Positions 1 to 11,025 of a stretch of DNA of 64,000 nt are shown here, in pieces. The translations under genes were made by a program, and so were the position numbers. Under the pieces are notes generated by a model. It was not told the DNA's origin, did no database searches, and saw nothing but the letters and a program-made list of their open reading frames with translations. This DNA is from Eopsaltria australis. Taxonomy: Eukaryota; Chordata; Aves; Passeriformes; Petroicidae. Every line of letters begins with the position of its first letter. Position 1 is the first letter of the stretch. The stretch lies in the NCBI GenBank assembly GCA_034509425.1, contig JAVTVJ010001218.1:310001-374000 (forward strand), written 5' to 3'.

Positions 1-970
1 TCGAGGCTGTGACCATTCCCTGGTCAGTGCCTGACACTCTCCTTGTCAGGGGGAGGAACCTTTTCCCAGCATCCAGCCTAAACCTCTCCGAAACTCTAGG
101 CCAGCTGAAAAATACTGTTCACCCCCAACTTATCCCATGAGGATAATCCAACCCCCACTTTCCCCTCTTCACCGCCCCCAAGGATGATTAAGAGCAGGAT
201 TTAGTCACCAAACCAGGGTCTTATTATTCCTTCAAATGGATAATTTCAGTCCTTCTCTCACATACTGAGATACCCATTAAAAAATGACTCATTAACTCTT
301 CCCCCCGCATCTTTGGTGCAAAAATTCCAACACAGATGTGGGTCAAGCAAAGCTGTTCATGAACTCCCATCAAACTCATTTGGCCTGAAAGAGGAGGAGT
401 GGGTGTCAAAAGTGAAAGGGGTTTATTTAGACATTTTCTCCTCTACATGAAACATGTTTAGACTTTTTTCCACCCCCAAGGCATCTCTGAAGTTAATGTA
501 CTTTAAAAAAGGTTTTTAAAGTCTGAACAAAGAACACATCGTATCAAATGAAAGGTTTTATTTGACTTGAATCAAATATTTTTGGTCTTGTTTTTGGTTA
601 ACCCAATGCAGAATTTTCTCTTCAGTTTTTCAGTTCAGACAGACAAGGGCAAAAAGAAAAAAAAAAATCAATTTCAGAGCTGCAAACAGCCCATTCTGTA
701 ACAGTTGTCACAGAGACTGCAGCTTATGTTAATATTAAAGTACTGCTTTAGCAATTTATGAACATTATCTGGAAAGCGAAGGCACAAATTAGCAGAGATG
801 AAGGAAGTTACCCGAGTTAATGCATTTTTGGCACTAATATCCTTCTATTGTTCAACTTATCTCAAAGAGCTACAGGTCTGCACTGACAAACCAGAGAGAG
901 CTTGATGGTTAACACAGCTTGGAGATGATTGCCAGAAGGGTTCCCACACCCTGGAGGACAAGGCACACAG
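1..970. other. Non-repetitive, AT-leaning DNA without a gene
   Basis: I see no open frame with protein-like composition and no repeat family here. The interval holds several short A- or T-rich patches, for example around 640-670 and 480-560, and otherwise looks like single-copy intronic or intergenic sequence. If the minus-strand leader exon near 17.7 kb is real, this lies deep in its first intron. Confidence 0.5.
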
Positions 971-1625
971 AATGCTGGGATGGTTTGGGTTGGGAGGGAC
1001 CTTAAAGCTCATCCCATTCCACCCCTGCCATGGGCAGGGACACCTTCCACTATCCCAGGTTGCTCCAAGCCCCATCCAACCTGGCCTGGGAGACTTCCAG
1101 GGATGGGGCAGCTACAGCTTCTCTGGGAAATCCATTCCAGGGCCTCACCGCCCTCACAGAGAACAATTCCTTTCTAATATCTAAATTTACCCTCCTTCAA
1201 CTTAAGACCATTTTCCCCTGTCCTGTCACTTCAAGCCCCTTCAGGCTCTGAAAGGCCACAATTCATTCACCCCAAAGTTTCTCTTCTCCAGGTGAACACC
1301 CCCAGCTCTCCCAGCCTGGCACCAGAGCAGAGGGGCTCCAGCCCTTGGAGCATCTCTGGAGCCTCCTCTGGGCTCTCTCCAGCAGCTCCAGGTCCTTCCT
1401 GTGCTGGGACCCCCGAGCTGGAGGCAGCTCTGCAGGTGGGGTCTCACCTGAGTGGGGCAGAGGGGCAGAATCCCCCCCTCCCCTGTTGCCCATGCTGGGG
1501 GATCAGCCCAGCTCAGCAGGGATTGGGCTGGGTCATGTCTCAAGTCCTTCTCCCAGGGATGCTCTCCATCCCTTCATCCCTAGCCTGGATTGATCCTGGG
1601 GGTTGCAGCACCTGCCCTCAGCCTT
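971..1625 (-). mobile_element. CR1 LINE fragment, 3' portion
   Basis: The plus strand reads the reverse complement of a bird CR1 3' end. It opens with a 'GGTTTGGGTTGGGAGGGACC' block at about 981-1002, then the 'CTGCCATGGGCAGGGACACC' block near 1026-1045, then the 'tccaagccccatccaacctggcctgg' block. Beyond 1250 it continues into the more 5' CR1 region: 'ctctccaggtgaacacccccagctctccc'-type text, 'ggtggggtctcacctga', and 'cccttcatccctagcctggattgatcctggg'. At about 650 bp this is one of the two longest CR1 copies in the window. It is truncated at its 5' end and carries no intact reverse-transcriptase frame. Confidence 0.9.
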
Positions 1626-2849
1626 TTTAGAGTTCCTACAGATCATCCCAAAACAAGGTTTTCAATACCCACATCCTGGTGAAATCACAAAGAATTAAGT
1701 TCCTGGACTTGATTACCCTTTCAACCCAAACTATGCTCTACACAAAGAACACGACATTTGAATATTTTGGAGAAGGCTGGGGACCTCCAGGAGCACGTGG
1801 TGTGGCTGCCCAGTGGGTTGTTTCCAGCCAGGATTGGTGCTGAGCTCCAGGTAGCAGCAGTTTGCAGGAGCACTCCCCACGGGAGCAGGAGTGAGGATCC
1901 CGGCTCTACCGGTGCCGCATACGGTGCTTGCTTTAGTTAAATGCAAACCAGCAATCTCTGCCTTCACATGTGACAATTGCCATGCGATTTCTGTCTCATT
2001 AAGCTCTGAAATGTAAAACAAATGGGATTTATGTGGCTGCTGCTCAGCATTCGCTCGCACCGAGTCAAGTCTTGCCTTCAGTGGCTCTTCACTGTTATCA
2101 CTGTCTTATCTCGTTTGGCTCCTGAGCCAACGCAGTACCTGGTGCTTCCCCACCTCAGGCTGAAACAGCTTGTGCAGAACAGACAGATCAGGGGCAGATC
2201 CAGCAAGCAAATCCTCCTGTTTTCCCTCAGGTTGTGGTACCAGCTCTCATGGATGTCACACGAGCCTTCCGTGCCTCAGTTCCCCCCACCTGCCACTGTG
2301 AGATCCACGCGGCTCATTCGAATTCCAGCCCACCAATCCAGCATGTTTATTTACAGCACTGTGCATGGAATAACAAGCTCTGAAAAGCAGTTCTTTGTAA
2401 GGCTGGCAGGAGAGAAGCTACAGGCAGTGTTTGGGAGGTATTTTGGAGAACATGGACCATCAGTGAAGTGCTTTCCCACACACAAACCAGGAAAAAAACT
2501 AAAGGCTGCTTACGGAGCATTTGATTCCAGCAACCATTCCCAGAAGTACAGGGAGTACTCTAAACTCAGTATTTGGGGTGTTTTCACTGGTGCCACTGGT
2601 CCCAGGCTGGCCTGGCCATGAAAGTTTACAACCACAGGTGTCCAGAGCCATGACTCTGATCCTTTTCTTCCATCTACAAGGATCAACCACCCACCAATGT
2701 TCCAGAGACTGGCAGCGTCAACAAGGATGGTCCGAGATCCAGAGCATCTACAGCAGCACAACTGGTCACTGAGTGTCCTGGAGATTGCAAAGACCTTCAA
2801 GGTCATCAAGTCCAATGGTCAAGTCAAGGAGATTCACTTAAACCACATC
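1626..2849. other. No gene recognised
   Basis: The plus-strand open frame at 2022-2621 (199 codons) has no recognisable domain, and its composition reads as translated non-coding DNA. A short piece near 2790-2820 ('agaccttcaaggtcatcaagtcca') resembles the reverse complement of a CR1 terminus, so part of this interval may be old CR1 debris. Confidence 0.4.
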
Positions 2850-2999
2850 ATTTGGAAATCATCACTGGAAGTGTTCAAGGACAGCTTGGATGGGGCTCAG
2901 AGCAACCTGGGATAGTGGAAGGTGTCCCTGCCTGTGACCACGGTGGAACTGAATGGGCTTTAATGTCACTTCCAAATCAAACCATTCTGGGATTACCTA
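2850..2999 (+). mobile_element. CR1 LINE 3' end, short and diverged
   Basis: Sense-orientation CR1 tail. The recognisable blocks, in order, are 'actggaagtgttcaaggacagcttggatggggc', 'gagcaacctgggatagtggaaggtgtccctgcc', and a degraded 'ctttaatgtcacttccaaatcaaaccattctggg' terminus. The 'tgtgaccacggtgga' segment, where other copies have 'catggcaggg', shows that this copy is old. It is strongly 5' truncated and non-coding. Confidence 0.85.
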
Positions 3000-5900
3000 G
3001 GAAACTGCTGGAGAGCACCAGCCTCCCCTTTGGGCAGCCCAGATTAATGCTGAATTTTGCCAAGAGCAGCTCAGTTTTGGGTGGCCAAGTGTCCACCTTG
3101 AAAGGTGTGACATCTACTCAAAGCATCAAGCAAACGCCCAAACCACCATGAATTAGGCACCCAGAGGCACAACATCACCAAGCTGTGCCTGCTGTTGGCC
3201 CCTCCAGCCTTGCCCAAGGGTGCTCAAGCAGCCAGGAGCAGGACAAGGACCCAAAATCCAGCTCCACACACCCCGCTGCCCCAAGGCCACCTTCCCTACC
3301 CACGGAATATTGTTTCCTCGGGCACGAGACATCCTGCAAGCAGCAGAGTGAGCGTGCAAGGAATTGCAATGCCAGCGGCACAAAGCAGCACAGGAGGAGA
3401 TGGATTCTGGAGCGCCTGGAAAGCCGGGGAGAGACACAACAGCAAGGAGGGGTTTCTATGGGAAGCACAAAGCCAGGTGTTGTTCAGCAAAGCCCCGCTC
3501 CGCACGCTCGGGAGGAGAGCCTTGGACAAAAGCAAGAGCTCCCACTGATGCCATTGTTGAGCTCGTAGAGCCGAGATTTCTCTGGAAGAAAAGCAGCCCC
3601 GCGACAATTATTTATCGCCACAAAAACATCTTCCTCCTCAGCTTTTGTTGGTGCAACACAGACCACGTGTGGCTCCAGCCAGGGAGAGAAAAGCTACCAA
3701 CAGGATCAAGGAAGGCTGAGATTAATCTGGTTTAACGTAGATAAAAAAAACAACTCGAGCAATCAGTTTTAAAATTAATATTAAAGTTGTAAGTCATCTT
3801 TGACTATATTAAAATACAAACTGGAGCACACAGTAAGCCCCAAATAAGCCCCACTGGCAGTCAGAACAGCTCCCTTATCAACCTCTAACATCCTCTGTAA
3901 AATAATAAATGGAAGCCAGACTGCTCTGAGAGAAACTCCCTCTCCTGGGGCAGCGCGATGTGACCCAATTCCTGCTGCCATTTCAGGAGCCCTGGCTTGG
4001 CCACTGTTCCCTGTGCCAGCAAGGAACTCAGCTGCAGCAGGAGTCATCCGGGAGGGAGAGCTGGCACGGAAAGGCTGAGCATGGAGCTGTGCTCCGGGTG
4101 TGTCTGCTGGGGCACCGAGTCACAGCACAAAGAGTGCTGCAACTCCCAGGCTTTGGTGTCTTTCTCCTCCCCAGTAACACTGCAGAGTTTCAGCAACTGG
4201 TTTTCTCCCAGCCCTTGACTTCTCAACATTTCCAAGCTTTCTTTGCTATTGCTTTACAAGAGGCTCCTGTTGAGGGAGCAGAGTGTGGGTGGAGCAGGGC
4301 AGCACCAAGGGAACCTGGGCTCGGCAGCTGGGGATTGAGGGCCCAAGACCCTGTGCAACATCCCAGGGGCAGGTGCCCAAGGACACCAGGAACAACAGCC
4401 CCATAACAGAGAGAAGGAGCACATGGAGCACCCTGAGCAGCACCCCAAAGTCCAGGAGGAAAGGGGGACACACTCTGGTTATTCTGCCATTGAACCTCTG
4501 CAGTCACCATCAAGTGGCTTGTGCTGGCTGCACCCAACTCTGACACAGAATGTTTCACCCACACCCAGTTCACACCAGGATGGCCTGAAGAGGCATCTCT
4601 GGGTGCTTAAGGGGGATGAAACTCTGCATCTCCACACAGGTCAAGAAGGGCTGAGCCAAGGGCAGCTGGAGCAGTGCCCACCAGTCTCACCTCCTTACGC
4701 ACAGGGGACACGTGGGTCTTGGGACAAAAACTGAGGCTCCTCATGCTGCCACAGAGCTCTGTCACCAGGAAAACTGCACGAGCTGCTCCCCAGCACATGG
4801 CTGCCTGCTTGAGAGGGCTCCAAATAAATAAATAAAGCCACTGCCTCATTAGCATGCAAATGTATTCAAGCCCCATTTCAATTTGAATTCTATGCATACG
4901 ATCAGAGTGCAAAATGCAAATTATACAAATGCACCCATAGGAAGAAACAAGCAGGAACTCTGCACAAAGGGATTAGGGCCAGGCTACTTCCCTCAGAAGA
5001 TTCCAGTGCTGGGGGGGGCTCATTTTGGGGAGGATCCTTTAATGGCCACCAGTCACACTGCACTGAGCTTTGTACAAACACTTGGAAAAGCATCCTGACT
5101 CCGGCTCTGGGGCAATGGCTGGTTTGAGACTGGCTCAGAGGAGAGGAGGGGAGGATGGACAGGCAGACACCAAGAGGCGCTGTAGTTTCAGCACTCACGG
5201 CCAAGGGTCACCCCAAGGGATCAGCACCCATTCACATCAGCCTGAGGGAGCAAAGGTGTCCCCAGTGCTCCTCCAGCAGCCCCCAAAAGGCAGCATTAGC
5301 CAAGTCCACCCACTGAGCCATGGAAATTGGACAGGACAGCCAGCAAGGGGCAGCAAGGAGGGTCTCAAGCAGCAGAGACCATCAGGAAGAGTCACTACAC
5401 TGGGTCCACCTCAGTGAAAAGTGATGCTTCCCTAGTCCACCCCACCTCTCCTTCCCATGGAGATTTGGCTGGGGAAGCTCTGCAAGGTGTGGGAGGAAAG
5501 AGAGAAGCCCGGTTTGGAAGGTCCTCTGCAGAACAAGATCAGCTCAAGAGACCCCCAGTGCACCTGATTTTAGCTGAGTAAGGCTGAGCTCTGCTCCAGC
5601 ACAAGCCCCAGGCCCTTTGTCCAGGCTGCCAGGCCCAGCAGTCCCACAGTGTGGGAGATGCTGCTCCCAGGGACACAGCAAGCCCGGGCAGAGCAGATGG
5701 GAGGCTGGGCAAGTTCATCTCTCCCTCCTCCTACGTGTGCAAAATTCTCAACCCACCATTATCGTATTACATTTTCATTTTAAAGTAAATATCTGTTTTC
5801 AATTAGTACTTACCGTGAGGGGCATGCATCACTGAGAACACTTATTTCTCTTCCTTTCATTATTAGATTAGAAGTCGCTCAAGTTTAACCACATTTAGCA

Positions 5901-6285
5901 GCAGCAGACACCCAACTGCTCTGCAGACACTAATCCTCTTCCCACCTCCACCCCCACAAAGGTCCCAATCCAGCTGCTGCAGCCTCCCTGCCAAGGCTCC
6001 AAATCAAGGAGCTTGGTGCAGCCCTGCCCAGCCTCCCCGAGCCCATCCCCCATCCTCCCTCCAGGCTGTTAAATTCTCATTGCTTTTCCTTCCTGTCACA
6101 AAACCTGACTCTCTTGCCAGGTCATCTGTGCAGCAACCAGGGTCACATGGACTCCCCCAAGGTTACATGAGGTGAATAAAACCTGGAGCAGAGCTGCCCC
6201 AAACCTCACAAATACAGCCAGAAGCACGGGGGGGATCAACACCATGTCTGGTGTTCCACCTGCTCATTCAGTCCTGGGTTAGCAC

Positions 6286-6427
6286 TTGGCCACCCAATGT
6301 CCTTCCCAAGTCTGCCATTCCTCATCCTCCTCCAGTGAGGAAAACCTTTCCTCCCACTGGGATCACCCAATATCCCTCCCAAGTCTCCTCATCCTCCCCC
6401 AGTGAGGAAAGCCCTTCCTGCAGTGAG
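6286..6427. repeat. Two-copy tandem duplication, about 70 bp
   Basis: A block beginning 'cacccaatgtccttcccaag' and ending near 'tttcctcccactgggat' is followed directly by a second copy beginning 'cacccaatatccctcccaag'. Both contain 'cctcatcctcc(t/c)ccagtgaggaaa'. The copies differ by substitutions and a short deletion, so the duplication is not recent. I see no function. Confidence 0.75.
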
Positions 6428-6479
6428 ATCACCCCAAGCACTCCCAGGCAGTGCCTGCTCAGCCCTCAGCGAGAGCACT

Positions 6480-6780
6480 CTAAGCATAATAGTACTATTA
6501 TACCTTGCTCATTATGCCTCATTTTTATTACCTGGCCTCATTAAGTTAAGAAGCCTCTGTAATTTAACTGCATCTCTTGGTCTCCGCACGGGGGCTCCAG
6601 CTGTGCCTGTCGTCAATCACTTTATTAAAAACACAGGACAAAAATTACAATTATCGCCATTACTGCCCATCAATCTCTTCAATTGCCTCTTAGGTCCTTT
6701 CTTTACCTGCTCAATGCACCAGTGCCAGACTGATATCATTGGCACCCTCAGTCCTTCCATACTTCCAATAATTAGGGGCT
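6480..6780. promoter_or_regulatory. Candidate conserved non-coding element
   Basis: The stretch is AT-rich and free of recognisable repeats. It is crowded with homeodomain-type cores such as CATTA, TTATTA, ACAATTA and AATAATTAGG, mixed with 'gtcaatca', a PBX/MEIS-like sequence. Composition and motif density resemble vertebrate developmental enhancers, but this is a judgement by eye and no alignment was possible. It could equally be neutral AT-rich DNA. Confidence 0.3.
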
Positions 6781-8444
6781 GATTTTAAGGTGTTTCAGAG
6801 CTGAGCAAGTGAGGCAGATGCTGGCACACAATGGCCTCGTGGTGCAGAGCAGAACAGGCAATAAAAGCACGCAACCAGACCAAGAGAAATAAATTGTGTT
6901 AGACAATAAAACCTAATTTTATCAAACCCAACACAAGATGCTTTACAGACACACAGATCAGATTAACACTGGTTTAGAATTCAATACACTGTGACAAATT
7001 GGCACGTTCAGAGAGCCACCACAGTGGCTCACTGGCCAGGCCAAAGGCAAGAAGAGACCTGAAACCCATTTCCAAGCCCCAGGGAAGAACCAGCAATCAG
7101 CAGACAAATGTTTTTTACAACAGCTTCCCCGTCATCCACTACAGGGATACTCACAATCCTTTGTGCAAAAAACCCTTCCTAAAATCCATGTTAAAATTTC
7201 AGATATCAAAACATGGTATTTTGCCAAGTCTCCTTCCAAGTCTCCAGTCCCTAACTCTTGGATGTTTCCTGCTCTACAAGTTTCAAAAGTTCAACTTTTC
7301 TTCCTGATTTTGAACAAGATGCTCCCACTGGGACAACAGCTCCGATCTGCTCAAGTCAGCAGAAACTTGCAGGGGTTAAGAGCACTACACAGATTTCTGT
7401 CTATCCTTGGGAGAAAGCCAAACCACAGGGAGAAACCTCCCTGATGCAGGAAAAAAATCACTGTGCAGGATGAAAGGTTTGCTACAACCACCCCTGCAAA
7501 GGCATTGCCAAGGGGCATCAACCCCTTGGCAGCTGCACGTGGTCTTTCTCCTTGAGATGTTTCACTCTTCCCCCCTCTCCTCCCCAGGGAAAAGCAGCCT
7601 TCCCTGTTAGCACTTCCCCTCCTGGTTTGCTTCCATCACAGAAAGAGGGAAAAGAGGCAATTTGGGGAGGTCACAGAAGGCTGCACAGAGTTGCTGCCCA
7701 GGTGTAGCAGACACCACCTTGGTGCAGCCAGGAGGGGAGAAGGGTGAGAGGTGGCGGCTCTTTCAAGGCACAGCATCCTTAGGTCAGCATGGAATGGTGG
7801 CAATCTGAGCACCCTGGAATGCTCTGGCTGCTGCTTTCCCAGCCAGCCCTCTTGATGAGAGAGCTTTGAGGATTTCAAAGGGCACCGTGTTCCCCAGTTT
7901 ATCACAAGTGTCTATCTTAAACCAACATTATCATTTTAAGCATGACCGGAGCAAGAGGAATCTTCAGCAGGAGCTGCTGCCACAGGAGAGAGACACAGAG
8001 ACAGAAAAGACCCCTCAGACTCACAACCCCATGCAGACCCCGACACAGCCAGCCTGAGAGCTGTGCTGCTGCCTCCAGCACAGATCTGTCAGGAGGGACA
8101 TTTACACTGCTCCAGGCTTGACAGAAAAGACATTTCTGCTCTGCCATGGAATTCCTCCTGCTGCCCTTTCCAGAGTGTTACAGCTCCCCTTTGGTGCTGC
8201 TGAGCCCCTGCTCTGCCACCCCAGTGGAGGGGAATGGATGGTTTCCAAGGGGTGGCAGGTGACAGGCACAGCCACCACCTCCCAGAATGCTCCCTACAGC
8301 CACTGCCAGGCCAGACACACCCAGCAGGGAGGGAAAGAGCAGCCGTGGGGTGACACCCACCCAACACCCAAACCATGAACACAAAGCCTGCACACACCAA
8401 AAATGCCCAGAAAATCTTCCCTCATACCAAAGCAAGAGCAGATT

Positions 8445-8581
8445 ACCATGGCCAGGATGTGGGGCTGGAATCACCATGGCCAGGATATGGGGCTGGAATC
8501 ACTGTGGCCAGGATGTGGGGCTGGAATCACCGTGGCCGGGATGTGGGGCTGGAATCACCGTGGCCGGGATGTGGGGCTGGA
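8445..8581. repeat. 28-bp minisatellite, five units
   Basis: Five consecutive units of 28 bp with core 'ccaggatgtggggctggaat' start at 8445, 8473, 8501, 8529 and 8557; the last is cut short at about 8581. The units differ at a few positions (accatgg, actgtgg and accgtgg; ccagg and ccggg). The variants are ordered along the array, as expected from stepwise local duplication. The period is not a multiple of three, so the array reads as WGWNH/GLESPWPGCGAG-type repeats in all frames. It is not coding. Confidence 0.95.
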
Positions 8582-10811
8582 CTGGGACAACTTTAGGCAT
8601 GCAGAGACTGAGCTGGGCTGCAGAGGTTGGCCAAGCTGCACTTAGAACAGGGTTTAGGCACATAAATTTAGGCTGAGGGACAGCAGGAATGAAGATGTTC
8701 CCCCTGGTCCCTGGTGGGGAAGCTCCTGAGCAGGCCACACCAGCAGTGCTGGCTCCCAGGTACAGAGTGAAGATCCTGTCTTGTTACCTGGCAATTCCCA
8801 TTATTAGAAGGGCAAATAAAGGCAATCACGAGAAATCTACCATCAGTAAGTCAAGCTTCAGCTCAGACAGAAGGAGTTAATTTACAGCCACTCCAAGCTT
8901 TGATATCTTAAACCTTTTCAGTGTCTGGACAAGATGAGGAATAAGCACAGACACTGTCAGACTCTGTGATCAGGAGGACAAAACGCTGCAAACAGCTGTG
9001 CCTAATTTTAGCATCTGTTGGTTCTGTTTCTCCAGCACTTGTGGAGGGTGGGGGGTGGCCCCATCACTCCTGGCTTATTAAAGACACAGCCAGAAGGAAA
9101 AGAGGCCAGAGTTGAATCACACTCCAGGGATTAGCTCATGGGAGAGAGCAAGGAACAGCACAGCTCCACTGACCAGGAGTGGCAGCCGTTCCCTGCTGCA
9201 GGTTACCCCACAGGGAGGGGTGGAGCTGTTCATGGAGGTGATGAACCCCCTGTGTGCATTTATCACTCTAGGGGCACAAAGTTGGGTCAGACAGTCCCAT
9301 GTCCCCCTCCAACACCCAGACCCTTCCTGCCTATGGAGCAGCTCATGGCACTTACACACGATGTGATCCCAGGCAGGGTCACCTCGAGCTCCTCCTGGAC
9401 GTGTGTCCAGCCACGCACTGGGGTGGCAACTTCAGAGGGCCCCCAACTCTTCTCCCCCCACACCAATACTCAAACAGCCTCTCCATTCCAAGGGAACAGT
9501 CTTAGCTGCCGAACTCCAAACCTCAGGCACGGTGCTCTCAGCCTTCCCGCAGAGCTGGAGCCCCGCGGGTCACCTTGGACCTCTCCAAAGGAGCGTGACA
9601 CCGGCAGGTGGGAGCGGAGCGCTCGGCTCCATGCGAGCGCGGCTGCTGCCACCGCCAGGCTGAACGGGAACAGTGAGGATAAAACCTGCAGCAGCTCTGC
9701 CAGGTGACCTGGAGCCAAAACACCCGGGCATTCCTTTCCCCGTGCACCCCCGGCACTCTGCTCCTCAGTCTGGGTTATGGAGACACTCCCCGTGTCCTCA
9801 AGCTGCTCCTACGGCGCTGGAATTGCGCAGCCTAACGAGGCGAGAGCCTCGGGGAACCTGCGGCTGCTGGGACCGGCTGGGATCTCGGCTCAGGTCACCT
9901 GGAACAGCCAGGGCCGGTCATTAAACACACGCTCGCAGGGCGGAGGCAGCCGCAGACATCAGAGGAGCTGATAAGGCTCATCTGAGTGATAACGATTTTG
10001 TCTCCAGTTATTTTTGTGCAGCTGGGAACAAGTGGCTACAGTCAGCGCCTTGCCAGCTGGGGAGAGAGCAGCGGTTTTGCATCGTCGGGAATGGAAACAC
10101 AGCCAGCTCAGCCCCCCCACCACGGTCCCTGCTTTCTTCTGCTCACTGACAGAACTTGTCACAGGCTGACCGAGACAGCACCAAGTGACATCTCAGGGTG
10201 ACAGGTGAAGATGCAAAGTGAGGAGTGGTGAAGAGCAGGGCTTTTCTGCAGACACAGCTTGAGGGAAAGATTCAAGCTTTGGCTGCCTCTGCAACATCTC
10301 CATGTGCTGGCTGGGTTTAAATCCCCTTACAGAAGCCAGAGGCCTTTTCCTGTTGGGCAGAGAGAAACTCACCCAATGCCTGAAGGCAGAGCAGCCAGAG
10401 GTGACTGTCACTCTCCAGCACCTGCAGGCCCCACAGCACTGCCAGCATGGACCAGCATGGACCACCCTTTCCTCATGGGCTGTATCTCCATGGCTTTGGG
10501 GAGCCTTGAGCTGGAGGTGAATCAGGGCTTACAGCTCCACACAAAGCAGTGACAGCCTCATCCTTGGCCTCAACAGCTGCAGCCAAGCAACTCCCAGTTT
10601 GCACTGGGAAAGGCAGAGGCAGATCCATCTGAGCACTGGTCACCTGGGCAGATCTGCAGGAGGGGGCTGCTCCTCCTGAGCCAGCAGCCTCACCACATCC
10701 AGCCAATATTGGCCAAACCACATTTTCATCTTTGGTTTGGAGCCAGCGCCAAAGAAAGAGCAGCTCTGGTAGTCCAGAAGGAAGCTCCATGTACCTCTTG
10801 TCAACCCATGC
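8582..10811. other. No gene recognised; mild CpG enrichment at 9540-9960
   Basis: No repeat or coding exon was identified. From about 9540 to 9960 the sequence becomes richer in CpG ('gtgggagcggagcgctcgg', 'aacgaggcgagagcctcgg') than its surroundings. It is weaker than the island at 17-18 kb and has no convincing exon, so it may be a minor regulatory patch. Confidence 0.35.
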
Positions 10812-11025
10812 CATAGAATCAGAATGGTTTGGGTTGGAAGGGACCTTGAAATGCATCTCATTCCACCCCCTGCCATGGGCAGCGATGACATTCATATCCC
10901 AGGTTGCTCAGGGTCCCATCCAGCCTGGCCTTGGACACTTCTAGGGATGGGGCAGCCAAAGCTTCTCTGTGCCGGGGCCTCACCACTCTCACAGGGAAGG
11001 ATTTCTTCCCATCATCAGCTACCCC
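10812..11025 (-). mobile_element. CR1 LINE 3' end
   Basis: The plus strand shows the reverse complement of a CR1 terminus: 'catagaatcagaatggtttgg', 'gttggaagggaccttgaaatgcatct', 'ctgccatgggcagcgatgacattc', 'ttgctcagggtcccatccagcctggccttggacacttctagggatgg', then 'ctcacagggaaggatttcttcccatcat'. About 215 bp survive and the 5' part is missing. It is too short and broken to encode protein. Confidence 0.9.

Larger units (their letters stand above)
3000..8444. other. Long unassigned interval, one candidate conserved element
   Basis: I see no gene here. Most of the stretch is mixed-composition single-copy DNA. Around 6286-6427 there is a two-copy tandem duplication, and 6480-6780 is an AT-rich stretch with many ATTA cores; both are listed separately. 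The open frames in this interval lack signal peptides, domains or consistent composition. Confidence 0.4.

Noticed and set aside
2022..2621. 199-codon plus-strand open frame
   Set aside because: No signal peptide, domain, repeat of charged or hydrophobic pattern, or splice context. Composition looks like translated non-coding DNA.
8445..8581. CRISPR-like repeat array
   Set aside because: Units are directly adjacent without spacers, and the sequence is clearly from a vertebrate. The same applies to the 39-bp and 16-bp arrays.
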